From Coptis chinensis (lineage: Eukaryota > Streptophyta > Magnoliopsida > Ranunculales > Ranunculaceae): 64,000 bases of DNA. The notes beneath the pieces were generated by a model. The model made no database searches. It was not told the origin of the DNA and saw nothing but the letters and a program-made list of their open reading frames with translations. Below, piece by piece: positions 1-10,472 of this stretch (within the stretch, counting starts at the first letter, position 1; the number at the start of each line of letters is the position of its first letter). Both the position numbers and the translations under genes were made by a program. The stretch spans positions 8,890,501-8,954,500 of the forward strand of contig CM027377.1 in NCBI GenBank assembly GCA_015680905.1. Direction: 5' to 3'.

Positions 1-513
1 ATCTATCTATAGTGTCCTTCCAAACATGGCATAAAAAATAAATTATGTTTGATTTACTATGTTGTTGGATCATCAAAGATTATCTAGTTCCTAATTTTCC
101 GTTAATTATTCTTTAAATTATGCATGACTCAATATAAAGATTATCTACGAACGGGTGTTGTTATATTAATTATTCTAAAAAATATTTGAAAATATGCAAA
201 TTAAAACTATTATATATTAATATTATATTATTGATCACTCATCCAAATTTCTTATAACGTGAAAACCTCACTCTCCATTAAAAAAACACTCACATTTGAT
301 AAAACCCTTCAATTTCATTTTGTTGTTTAATAATAGAAATTTGATTGAAATTTTGTGAGATTGCCTAATAAGGTGAAGTTCATATATATTGAAGCTACTT
401 GAATAGCAAGAAGTTAACAATCATACGGAAAGAGATAAGATAAACACAATTTTAAATGGAAATTAACTATACTTATCGAGACATTCTCACAATATATAAT
501 CCAATTATGTTTT
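1..513. other. AT-rich stretch without gene
   Basis: I see no coding region or RNA gene here. Positions ~83-140 faintly resemble the repeat unit that forms the array starting near 514, so the array may once have extended further left. Confidence 0.5.
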
Positions 514-2222
514 GAGGTTAGTTCAATGTATTTGCATCCAATTTCTGATTTTCCATTATTTATATTTTGGGGTTAGTTCAATGCAGTTGAACCTAATTTC
601 TAATTCTCGTTAATTTTTTTTTTAGGTTAGTTCAATGCGGTTGCATCTAGTTTCCGATTTCTCGTTAATTATTCTTTGCAGTTAGTTCATTACATTTGCA
701 TCCAATTTCCAATTCCCTATTAATTGTTCTTTGATGTCAGCTCAATGCATTTGCATCCAGTTTCTGATTTCCAGTTAATTATTCTGTGAGATTAGTTTAA
801 TGCATTTGCATACAATTTTTGATTTCTCGTTTATTATTTGATAAGGTTGCATTTACATCTAGTTTCCAATTTCCCATTAATTATTGTTTGATATTAATTC
901 AATGAATTTGCATCCAGTTTCTAATTTCCTGTTAATTATTTCTTGAGGTTAGTTCAATGCATTTGCATCCAGTTTATTTTTTAAGATTAGTTCAGTGCAG
1001 TTGCAGTCGGTTTCGATTTCCCGTTAATTATTCTTTAAGATTAGTTTTATGCATTTGCATCATGTTTTTAATTTATAATTAATTTTTCTTTGAAGTTAGT
1101 TCAATGCAGTTGCATCCAATCTTCGATTTCCCGTTAATTTAATTTTTGAGGGTTAGTTCAATGTAGGGGTGGAAATTTGGCCCTAACGACCCTAACCCGG
1201 CCCTGACCGACCCGACCCTAAGCCCTATAAAGCCCTCATAACTAAAGCCCTCACAAAGTTTAGGGCAGGGCCGACCCGACCCTAAGGCCTTCTAGGGTAG
1301 GGCTAGGGCTAAGGTTTTGAAACATAGGCCCGACCCTAATTCAGCCCTAGCCAAGCCCTAGTTATAGTTTTACATTTTCACTATAAAAACAAGTACCATA
1401 ATTGTCCAACTCTTTGTTAAATATTTTAAATTAAAATAACATTGTCCTTTGTAATTTATCACTTACACCCAAAGGTACTTCTAATAACTTGTCTTATATA
1501 ACAAAAACTTGTCAACCTATCTAGCAGCCATGAAGAACAATGAGCACTAGCCTAATAAAAAAATAAGATTTTATTCCTTTGATCATCAAATCAAAATCTA
1601 TAACTTATTATTCTCAATTTATTTTCCCACTTACTTCTTGTAAATTATATTTTTATTCACATCCAAGCCAAGTCTAGAACTAAAGGTTTCCGTCTACACC
1701 ATTAAAGCGAAATACATAATAGACATTTGTAACATAGAAACCAAAAAAACAACCTTGTCTGAAAAATGACATTTGTAAAATGAAGAAAATATATAGGCCC
1801 GGCTCTAAAACTCGACCCTAAAGCCTTTAAAGAAGGCTTAGGGTAGGGTCAGGGCTTGAGATTTAGACTTGTGACCCGGCCCGATCCGACCCTATGCTGA
1901 CTTTAGGGCCGGGCCAACCCGACCTTAATATCTAAAGGGCTTTTAAATGTTTAGGGCCGGGTAGCCCGACCCGGCCCATTGCCCACCCCTAGTTCAATGC
2001 ATTTACATCCAAATCCGATTTCCCGACAATTATTTTTTTATATTAGTTTGATGTATTTGCATCCAAGTTTTGATTTTTCGTTAATTATTCTTTGAGGTTA
2101 GCTTAATGCAGTTGTATCCATATTCCGATTTTCTATTAATTACTTTTTAAGATTAGTTTAATGTTTGCATTTGCATCCAATTTTCGATTTCACGTTAATT
2201 ATTTTTTTGAGTGCAGTTATAT
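514..2222 (+). repeat. Tandem array of ~55-bp units, interrupted by a hAT element
   Basis: About 17 imperfect copies of a ~50-60 bp unit run head to tail. Each has the form gttagttcaatg, catttgcatcca, then tttccgatttcccgttaattattctttga with variation. Examples start near 571, 626, 735, 948, 1095 and 1151. The array is split at 1164-1991 by a transposon and resumes at 1992 for about four more units. Units differ by substitutions and small indels, so this is an old minisatellite. No ORF runs through it. Confidence 0.85.
1164..1991. mobile_element. Non-autonomous hAT-type element, 828 bp
   Basis: The termini are inverted repeats (taggggtgg at the left, ccaccccta at the right). The 8-bp direct repeat gttcaatg lies exactly outside them at 1156-1163 and 1992-1999. 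An 8-bp TSD with a TAGGGGTGG-like terminus is diagnostic of hAT elements. The subterminal parts are rich in GGCCC/GACCC repeats in opposite orientations at the two ends (1180-1350 and 1795-1985), while the middle is AT-rich. No transposase is encoded, so it must have been mobilised in trans. Confidence 0.9.
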
Positions 2223-2225
2223 CAA

Positions 2226-2226
<1 letters not shown>

Positions 2227-2306
<80 letters not shown>
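2227..2306. repeat. (TA)n microsatellite
   Basis: An almost pure TA run of about 75 bp lies between the minisatellite and the 424-bp tandem duplication. The exact length may be unreliable because such tracts slip during replication and sequencing. Confidence 0.95.
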
Positions 2307-2310
<4 letters not shown>

Positions 2311-2323
2311 AATTTATAAATTT

Positions 2324-3170
2324 AATTGGAATATGTCGTAATTATTATGGCCAGAATTGTGATTTTTGGAATCCTTAACTATGAATAAATGTTTAAATCC
2401 CATTGTGGATGGCACATCAAATTGAAATGGTTTTAGGAAAATCGTTTTCGGTGGAAACTATTGTTTTTAGCAATTTAGTTTTTTGTCTCATATTTTTTTT
2501 TCGTAATTAGCTATATTGTTTAGGAAAAGTTGGAGACTGTGTGACACTCTAGGTGGGATTGTTTTTTCATAATTAGTTATAGTGTTTAGGAAAAGTTAGA
2601 GACTCTCTAAAATTTTATATAGGATTGTTTTCTTATTTACATCCTACTTTTTTATAAGTAGTAATAGAGTTTAGAAAAAACTGGAGTCCCTGCGAGTGTT
2701 CCAAAAAAATAGATTGGTGAGGGTATAACTATAATATATATCTAAGGAATTGGAATATGTCGTAATTATTGTCGCCGTAATTGTGATTTTTTGAATCCTT
2801 AACTGAATAAATGTCTAAATCACATAGTAGATGGCGCATCAAATCGAAAAGATTTTAGGAAAATCGTTTTCAATGGAAATTATTGTTTTTAGCAATTTAG
2901 TTTTTTGTCTCCTATTTTTTTTTTTTTTTTTTTTTTTTTTTCATAATTAGCTATATTGTTTAGGAAAAGTTGGAAATTCTGTGAAACTCTAGATGAGATT
3001 GTTTTTTTTCGTAATTAGCTATAGTGTTTAGGAAAAGTTTGAGAGTCTGTGAAACTCTAGATGAGATTGTTTCTTTATTTATATCCTACATTTTTATATT
3101 TAGTAATAGAGTTTAGGAAAAATTGGAGTCTCTATGAAGATATAACTATAATATATATCTAAGGATAAAG
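2324..3170 (+). repeat. Two-copy tandem duplication, ~424-bp unit
   Basis: The block starting aattggaatatgtcgtaatt at 2324 recurs at ~2748. Both copies contain the same ordered landmarks: tgtgattttt, gaatccttaact, ttttaggaaaatcgtttt, gcaatttagttttttgtctc, and a closing taactataatatatatctaagga (at ~2722 and ~3141). The copies differ by substitutions and by a long T-run at ~2919-2940 in the second. No coding potential is visible. Confidence 0.85.
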
Positions 3171-3185
3171 ATAAATATTTGTTTC

Positions 3186-3385
3186 CTATTTTATCTAATA
3201 CTTTTTCTTAATTAGCCATGACACGTGGATACTCTAGAAACGTTTCCTCAATTGAAGAGGGTAGAGCTCTAATATATATATAAATCCTATTTTATCTCAT
3301 ACTTTTTCTTAATTAGTCATGACACGTGGACACTCTAGAAACGCTTCTTCAATTGAAGAGGGTAACGCTATAATATATATAAAGA
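3186..3385 (+). repeat. Two-copy tandem duplication, ~100-bp unit
   Basis: The sequence tcctattttatct...tacttttt cttaattag..catgacacgtgga...ctctagaaacg...tcaattgaagaggg occurs twice in direct orientation, near 3186 and 3287. A related ctctag/taatagagtttaggaaaa context occurs just upstream, so this area has duplicated more than once. Confidence 0.8.
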
Positions 3386-3521
3386 AATGTGAACACAAGA
3401 AAAATAACCTAATTTGAACACAATATAATGTGAACACAAGAAAATACCCCTTGTTATACTCTCACCATCCACTGTGTGATTTAACAGTGAACACAATATA
3501 ATGTGAACACAAGAATATAAC

Positions 3522-3902
3522 GGGAGGGGTTCTAGGGACATATCTTATCTTAACACGGAAACAAACTCAAAATCGTTAGAGCATTTATAAGTTTTGGATT
3601 ATGCTAATTTTTTGTAGATATAATTTCCTAACTATTCTAAACATTGTCACAAATAATAATAAAAAATTAAAAAAATTTAAACTTGCCAAATATAGAGTAT
3701 AGAAAATGATGAAAATAAACGGTCTACAATTAGCCAAATTTTGTAAATTGCTAACTACATTTGGCAAGTTTGAATTTTTTTTTTTTTTAATTATTTGTGA
3801 CAATGTTTAGAATAGTTAGGAGGTCATATTTACAAAAAATTAGTCTAATCCAAAACTTATAAATGCACTAACGATTTTGAGTTTGTTTACATGTTAAGAT
3901 AA
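3522..3902. mobile_element. Foldback MITE, truncated copy of the 34230-34634 family
   Basis: It starts gggaggggttctagggacat and folds on itself: the left arm (3540-3660) is complementary to the right arm (3785-3900). The same family occurs complete at 34230-34634 with a 9-bp TSD, which places it among MULE-type elements. The expected right terminus (…ctagaacccc-tccc) is missing. At ~3903 the sequence passes directly into another foldback element, so the right end was lost when the neighbour arrived or by deletion. Confidence 0.8.
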
Positions 3903-3904
3903 TA

Positions 3905-4235
3905 TCATGGTTTATACCATGGCCCGCAACTTCACCTACAAGACAAACTAGAACCTAATTTTTTGTGGATATGTTCAACAAACCATGAAGATCACCTTCA
4001 CAAAATTTCAGTTCATTTGATAATGTTTAACAATGTCAAAAGATGATTGCAAAATCAAAAAATCTGGGCCGTTAAAAAAAATTAAAGTTGTCAACAATTT
4101 TTAAATAGGTTAGAGGTTTCCAAATGAGTCAAATTTTTGTGGAAAGTCTATCCATAGTTAAGAGATCATATCCACAAAATATTAGTTTTTAACTCATCTT
4201 GTAAAGGGGCGTGGTATAAACCATGGTAAACGGAT
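3905..4235. mobile_element. Foldback MITE, left-truncated; same family as 6163-6535
   Basis: The arms catggtttataccatgg (left) and ggtataaaccatggtaaacgga (right) are inverted repeats. Internal landmarks (ttttttgtggatatgttcaac, ttgataatgtttaac.atgtcaaaagatgattgcaaaat) match the element at 6163-6535. The left outer TIR seen in that relative is absent here. Confidence 0.75.
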
Positions 4236-4261
4236 CCCTTCCCTATATATATATATATATA

Positions 4262-4625
4262 TCCCGGCTCCTAAAAGGACCTTAAATAAGTACCAAATCT
4301 AAAGTACTCACAACTTCACCTACAAAATAATTTAAACCCTAATATTTTGTGCATATGATCTGCTAACTATAAAGAACATCTCTACAAAAATTCAACTCGT
4401 TTGACAATTTTTAACATTGACAAAAGATGAATGCAAAAACTAGACATTTCTGGACCTTTATATATATATATTCAAAAGTGGAAAACAATTTTATCTAAGT
4501 TAGAGGATGTCAAACGAGTTGAATTTTTGTAGAGATGTTCTTTATGGTTAGTAGATCATATGCACAAAAAAGATTAGGGTTTAAATCATTTTGAAAAGAA
4601 GTTGAAAGTTTTTTAGATTCGATAC

Positions 4626-4636
<11 letters not shown>
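4262..4636. mobile_element. Foldback MITE; same family as 6556-6944
   Basis: The left end is ggctcctaaaaggacc.taaataa, and the right arm returns as the complement down to ..gatacttattt. The centre contains ttttaacattgacaaaagatgaatgc. Compared with the relative at 6556-6944, the last ~25 bp of the right TIR is replaced by a (TA)n tract at ~4632-4681. No coding capacity. Confidence 0.75.
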
Positions 4637-4682
<46 letters not shown>

Positions 4683-4685
<3 letters not shown>

Positions 4686-5078
4686 CTCGTGACGTCGACA
4701 TACAAAATTGATATACTTAATTGACATATGCAATCCTACATATCTACATAATGAACTAAAAACTGATTTTCTAGGGATGTGATCTCTACAACATGGAGAT
4801 CATCTCCACAAAAATCAGCTCTTTTGAACATTTCTAACCCTACCAAAAATTGAGTTCAAATTAAAAATTTATCTGACGGTCCAAAATTTTAACACTCTTT
4901 TGACAAGACTAGACATATCCAATTGAGGTGATTTTTTGTGGAGATATTATCCATAGTAGGTAAGTCATCTCTACCAAAAATCAGCCCTTAGTTCAATGTG
5001 AAAATATATTTTTGGAATGCGTATGTCAATTTAGTATATCAATTTTGTATGTCGACGTAGCGAGCCCATGTATATATA
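4683..5078. mobile_element. Foldback MITE with gggctcgtgacgtcgacata termini
   Basis: The termini are near-perfect inverted repeats: gggctcgtgacgtcgacata at the left, and the complement ending gtcgacgtagcgagccc at the right. The arms carry the same internal signature as the neighbouring foldbacks (gagatcatctccacaaaaatcagctc / ttttttgtggagatatt). It lies between two TA tracts, so a TA-rich TSD cannot be separated from the host repeat. Confidence 0.8.
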
Positions 5079-5778
5079 TATATATATATATATAGTTAAA
5101 GACAAAGTTATTTTTCTTGTGTTCAAATTGTTTGGTCTAGAAACTTTAGCCGATGCATTTCAGTGTTTGAGACCACATTATATTTTGAGGAAAAAGTATT
5201 TTTTACATTTTTCTTCCTATATCCATTAGGTTTGGTCCCTATATATTTAAAATCTGACATTAAGAAAAACGAGTTTGGAAATTGACGTGCGAATATCTTG
5301 ATCAATTGAAGCAAGCTCAAGACAGGAAATGTACTGTACATATCAATGGTACCAGCGGGGATGGTGCAGATTTTTCATATCTTGTATGGCTGCATATGGT
5401 AGATATACAACTTGAGAATCACAACGCACCATGCATTTACACTTGTAATTCATGAATTCAGGATCTTCATTCTTCAACGCCATATATCATTGCAATTTTA
5501 ATTTGATATATATAAGCCAAACATAGTAAAAGTGTTGTATATAGCAAGTCAAAACTCAAAAGCATGAACATTCTATTTGCGAAAACGATATTGCTGAAAG
5601 AGATACATGTTGGTGGCATGTCTATTCGAAGGTTGGGTGTGTTCTCCACCTCTCTAATTGAGTTTATCACAGTCATCAATTTCCATATTTTGCGGCACAC
5701 TCAAGACCCGTGAGAGAGACTGTGTGCAAATATTCGATTAATAAGTCATTATTTGAACCAAATTGATATATATATAGA
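5079..5778. other. No gene recognised between foldback elements
   Basis: AT-rich sequence starting with a short TA tract. Short minus-strand reading frames at 5123-5341 and 5467-5700 show no recognisable domain and no codon bias, and I do not annotate them. Confidence 0.5.
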
Positions 5779-6148
5779 GGTAGGTTCCGTTTACAACACT
5801 TTTTATACAACGTTTTATACAATATCTTCCACCGGACCCTTTAAGATGTTTTAAGGGCTAATTTTTTGTAGATAAGATGTTCTCACAATGGATATGATCT
5901 CCACAAAAAATTGGGTCCTTTGAACATTTCTAAGTTTGCCAAAACAAAGTTACAAAATTGATATTTCTGGATCGTTGATAAAAATTCATAGGTTGAGAGC
6001 AATTTTTCTCATGGTTAGGAGTTTTCAAATGAGCTGAATTTTTGTAGAGATGATCTCCATGGTGTGGAGATCATAACTACAAGAAATCAATGCTTAATTC
6101 ATATTTTCAAGGGGTATTGTATAAAGAGTGTTGTAAACGAAACCTATC
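5779..6148. mobile_element. Foldback MITE with taggttccgtttacaacac termini
   Basis: The left arm taggttccgtttacaacac..tttttatacaa is complementary to the right arm ttgtataaag.gtgttgtaaacg.aacctat. The centre contains the pair gatgatctccatgg / tgtggagatcataactaca. TATATA lies on both sides. Non-coding. Confidence 0.8.
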
Positions 6149-6162
6149 CCATATATATATAT

Positions 6163-6535
6163 GGTTCCGTTTACTATACTTTTTATAATATAGTTTATAT
6201 CATGTTCCACAACTTTACCTATAATGTGAATTATAACATAGTTTTTTGTGGATGTGTTCAACTAACTATGAAGATCACCTTTACATAATTTCAGCTCATT
6301 TGATAATGTTTAACTATGTCAAAAGATGATTGCAAAATCGAAAAATCTGAGCTGTTTAAAAAAAATCAGAATTGAAAACGATTTTCAACTAGCTTAGAGA
6401 TTTCTAAATAAGACAGATTTTTGTGGAGATGTTATCAATGGTTAGTAGATCATATCTACAAATTATTAGTACTTAACTCATCTTGTTGGAGGATATTGTA
6501 TAAACTATGGTATAAAAAGTATGGTAAACTGAACC
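6163..6535. mobile_element. Foldback MITE, complete; family of 3905-4235
   Basis: Left TIR ggttccgtttactatacttttta, right TIR ..taaaaagtatggtaaactgaacc. The internal landmarks are shared with 3905-4235. It is flanked by TA-rich sequence on both sides. The outer few bases resemble the 5779-6148 element, so the two families look related. Confidence 0.8.
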
Positions 6536-6555
6536 TGCTCGTGTATATATAAGCT

Positions 6556-6944
6556 TGGCTCCTAAAAGGACATTAAATAATAACCAAATCTAAAACAATT
6601 CACAATTTCATCTACAAAATGATTTAAAATATAATATTTTGTGCAAATGATCTACTAACCATAAAAAAAATCTCTACAAAAATTCAACTCGTTTAATATT
6701 CTATAACTTAGATAAAAATTGTTGTCCACTTTTGAAAAAATATATAACGGTCCAGAAATGTCTAGTTTTTGCATTCATCTTTTGTCAATGTTAAAAATTA
6801 TCAAACGAGTTGAATTTTTGTAGAAATCTTCTTTATGGTTAGTAGATCATATGTACAAAAAATTAGATTTTAAATGATTTTATATGTAAAGTTGTAGATT
6901 ATTTTAGATTTGGTACTTATTTAAAATCCTTTTAAAAACCGGAC
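6556..6944. mobile_element. Foldback MITE, complete; family of 4262-4636
   Basis: Left end ggctcctaaaaggacattaaata, right end returning as ..tttaaaatccttttaaaaacc. The long arms are complementary (for example, left aaaattcaactcgttt pairs with right aaacgagttgaattttt). Only ~60 bp separate its right end from the MULE that follows. Confidence 0.8.
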
Positions 6945-7003
6945 TGTATAACTGAAAAAAAAACCATTGTTACCGAACGAGCCACATTTTCGAACTAAAA
7001 GAA

Positions 7004-7153
7004 GGGTAATTTCCCAATTAGTAACCCATAATGTCAATCTGTTCCCAAGTAGTAACCACTCTTCAATTTTGACTTTTCAACCTCACTTTTGACACTTTTG
7101 CCCTTCTCCCTTTTTTCAAACAATGCCCACGTGGACATGCAACACTCTCTCTC
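7004..7153 (+). repeat. Left 150-bp TIR of the MULE
   Basis: Begins gggtaatttcccaattagta and ends in a CT-rich run. It is the exact reverse complement of 18291-18440, compared base by base by eye. The match stops abruptly after the CT run. Confidence 0.95.
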
Positions 7154-7663
7154 TACTGCAACACTCTCTCTCCTTATTTGAAGTGATTTGAAGTGATTTG
7201 ATGGGTGTGTGGATAGATACCATAGATTATCTTAGAGATGAAGAGATGCAAATGAACGGTCACGAACGCATCTGTGGTTTAAAACCATCGAGATTCGTAA
7301 ACATTAAGATGGACGGTTATTTACATTAACATCGCTTCATATACTATTTTTATTATAAATAAAATTATTTTTAATAAGAAAAATGTATAAATAATAAGAT
7401 TCTTGTAAAAATAACAAGAATAATGATAAAAGGATAAGATTCTTGTAAAAATAACAAGATAAAAATCATGAATTAAACCAACCCATGTATTAAACCCTTA
7501 AAACTAAGCAAAATGTACACAGCATTCACAGGACATGTTCTGGTTCTACAACTATCATCAACAAAAACTGCAAAAGCACCAGAACATAAACATAAACCCC
7601 TAAGACAAAACATAAACCCCAACATAAAAACTGAACAGAACATAACAACAGACATAACAACCC
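7154..7663. other. MULE left subterminal region, non-coding
   Basis: AT-rich, with short direct repeats such as aagattcttgtaaaaataacaaga (~7398 and ~7438). Overlapping short frames on both strands look like chance ORFs. It probably holds the 3' end of the leftward acidic ORF and subterminal transposase-binding sequence; the latter is inference. Confidence 0.4.
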
Positions 7664-8053
7664 TTAATCTTCATCGTCTTCATCTTCCTCCTCGTCTTCA
7701 TCTTCCTCGCTCTTCATCATCGCCATCATCCCCTTAATCGAACTATCATCATCATGTTGGTCTTCCCACATGTAATCAGTAAGGGTCTTCAACAAAATAA
7801 GGATCATACATCTCTTCTTCTTCATCGCCTTCTTCATCATCGATGTAGTCATTAGTAGAATAACTATCCCACATTTTCTCGCATCACCACTTGAGTAATC
7901 GCTGGTTTCACCACCGCTTGAACATCCGTGAAGAGGCATGTTGATAACTTTGGTAGACTTAACTTTGGTAGATTTAACTTTGGTAGATTGTTGCTTTGGT
8001 AGATTGTTGCTAATGTAAAAGAATATTAGAATGTGAGAGATGAGAGAGATCAA
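7664..8053 (-). pseudogene. Leftward ORF with acidic C-terminus, unknown function
   Basis: The frame encodes 129 aa. The likely start is the internal Met at the MPLHGCSSGGE segment, because the sequence upstream of it is leader-like and contains three copies of a taactttggtagatt repeat (7950-8000). A serine/glycine segment is followed by Met/Lys-rich sequence and a C-terminal Asp/Glu run. Shifting one frame over the middle (7790-7870) replaces the Met/Lys-rich part by an Asp/Glu/Tyr-rich stretch that fits the acidic tail better, which suggests small indels. I recognise no domain. Its place inside the MULE makes it cargo or an accessory gene. It could also be a chance ORF in low-complexity DNA. 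Confidence 0.35.
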
Positions 8054-8060
8054 ATTTCAG

Positions 8061-8977
8061 ATGACTATTTCAAAGATAAGTGTTTATGGAAACGAGCGTT
8101 GTAATTATATGTGGGTGGTTAGTTTTCTTTTCACCTTTACCGTAAATGGTCAATGGTCATCATGACACACAAAACAATGAAGGGACAGGCAAGACCAAAA
8201 TTAATTTAGAAAATGAAGTGAATTTTGACCCTTTGTCAAACCCAATGTAATTCATTTGTTGCCATATTAGAGGACATGCAAGTATGCAACTCGACTAAAT
8301 TACCCCCTCAAATTAACCCATAAATGGACCCTAAATGGATTGAATGAATAATTTGGGTACCCATATATAATTATCAATGTACAAGAAAGTTATCGATAGT
8401 CTTAAGGCCACAATATAGTTATTCATTGGACGCATCTAATATGAATATCATTATTTTGGCGGGAAATTTGAGGATTGACATGTGTCCCCAATTTAAAGGC
8501 AATCAAACCCTTTTTTTCTTTTTTCAAATACCCATGTTTATTTCATGATATCTAGTGGCAAGCATGCTTCGGCATGTTAAAAAGCTTCATGTAGAATGTT
8601 AATCTTTATAATCGAATTTACAATTTTTTTTTAACCTTATTAGAATTAATTATTTAGACAATGTATAGTAAAGTTGCTGATAGTTCTAGGGTAGTAATAT
8701 GTTTGTTCATTAGATAGAGGAATCAACATGGACATCAGTATTTTGGCGGGAAATAAAGTTGGGTACCTAATGAAGTCTGACACGTGGAGGGAAATGACCT
8801 TGGAACGTACGTGTTACATTAACCAAAACTTAAAGAAATCAATTGGGAATTAGGGGGAAAAACTGTCCTACCGAAGCTCAATTAAATTTGGAAACCCTAA
8901 TTTTTAGTTTCACTTCAATCTCCAGATTATAACCCCACCCTCATTTTATCTTTACGGTTCGAATTATTGGTGGAGAA
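8061..8977. other. Non-coding MULE interior with a diverged internal duplication
   Basis: No ORF of note. Two blocks, ~8340-8500 and ~8640-8800, share order and motifs (tgtacaagaaagt / tgtatagtaaagtt, then attattttggcgggaaat / agtattttggcgggaaat, then acatgtgt / acacgtgg). This is an old tandem duplication of ~300 bp just upstream of the rightward cargo gene, so it may be its promoter region (inference). Confidence 0.5.
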
Positions 8978-9930
8978 ATGAGGAAGCTTAACCCGACATG
9001 TAGAATGTCATTAGATAAAATGCAGAAATTATTTGGTGGATTTAGTAAGGAAGAAAAATGGAGGATTTTGAGAATTCCTGCTTTTGGAAGCTTTTGCAAA
9101 TCCAAAAAATATGCACGCAAATAACTACTCTAGTTTGTGCCATAGTTAGCCATAAAGTTGGTAGACTTTGCTATCGAATTGGTAACAAAGATTTGGTATT
9201 CAAGAAGAGTGATGTTGCATTGATTATGGGTCTTAGTGTAAACTCGCTTTAACTCATTCTACACCACCGACGTGAAGAACAACACATCAGAATTTCGTGC
9301 TAGGTTTTAAAGGAAGCAATCGCTAGTGAGACGTAAATATTAGATGCTTTAGTGGTGGCAAAATCCAGTGGTAGTGAAGATAAAAAGTGATATATTTAGG
9401 CTCAATAGGTTGTATGTGCTGCTCCAAGTTGTGCTTCCCGGATCTTCTAGGAATGTAGATGGAAGGTATGTTGATCTTGCAGAGGACCTAGTCGCTTTTG
9501 ATCGGGCCTCCATGGGGCACACCTTGCTTTGAGATGTTGGAATACCGCTTGGATGATATTTACAAAAATGTGTTAGATGAGAAGGACTCCTTTGCAGTTT
9601 ATGGTTGTGTTATTTGTTTTGATATTTGGGCATACCTTCACATCCCCTCTTGGGGCTCGTAGGGCATTGAATGGTAAATTCCCAAGAATACTAGATTGGG
9701 TTCAGTTGCCTCCCAAGAACTTACATCTCCGCACTGGAAGAAGAAGCTCGAGCCTCTTAAGCGGTAAGGTTGTTGCCTTTGACACTTTGGATATTGAAGA
9801 AGAAGAAATGAATGAAGATGTAATGAAGGTGGCTTTCAACCAACAAAGCCACACAAAGCCGCTTCGGGTTTCGAGGGAGATGCTTCGAGAGACAAAAGTA
9901 CACCCACCGAAAGGCCTTGTAAGCATATGA
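8978..9930 (+). pseudogene. PMD/DUF1985-like N-terminal region of the MULE Ulp1 cargo gene
   Basis: The ATG at 8978 opens a frame beginning MRKLNPTCRMSLDKMQKLF that breaks by frameshift. A second frame (9058-9252) continues with FCYRIG/LCYRIGNKDLVF and DVALIMGLS. A third (9577-9930) carries FPRILDW. Between them, readable in other frames, are LAEDLVAF and FDIWAYLHIPSW. This order (folded helix, xIGLP-like motif, EDL, alQxWayE, PRIL.W) is that of the plant mobile domain/DUF1985 family found N-terminal to Ulp1 proteases in plant transposons. At least two frameshifts and several stops make this copy unlikely to give a full protein. The protease motif follows ~2.9 kb downstream on the same strand. 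Confidence 0.65.
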
Positions 9931-9942
9931 TTGAAACTCGCA

Positions 9943-10016
9943 TTGTTGATTATAAACTCTACATTGTTGATTATAAACTCTGCATTGCATTGTTGATTAT
10001 AAACTCGCATTGTTAA
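9943..10016 (+). repeat. Short tandem repeat, ~20-bp unit
   Basis: Four copies of cattgttgattataaactc with small variations follow directly after the PMD-like frame. Confidence 0.85.
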
Positions 10017-10472
10017 TTATATTCTGCAAATCGATACATCAAGAATGCATTTGACATCCGTTGCATTTATAAGAGAGGTTCTTAAACCGAAAAATATCGT
10101 GAAGTATATATTACATTTGTGTTGACTCACGATGGGTTCTTAAACTTGATATATCGTAAACTCTATGGTAGTTTTATGTTAACCGATAAGATAGGTTCAG
10201 AACCGGATATATCGTGAACTTTATGTTAGTGCTCATAAGGTAGATAGGACTCATAAGATAGGACTCTATGATACAATCGCAATGCTTACTTCAACTAACT
10301 TTTGAATATAGGTTGTGGTGGCTCGAATGACATCAAGTCTGAAATTAGGACAGTATGGAGACAATACCGCAAGGGGGTTTTACAGGTGGGAAGAAAAGTG
10401 GATTGGGTGAACCATCATCATCCTGTGGGTCAGTGAAGGGACCAAGAACAAAGAAAACAAGGGGAAGAAGCT

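Noticed and set aside
6064-6288. 74-aa ORF
   Set aside because: It bridges two foldback MITEs; no domain and no conservation with the sister elements.
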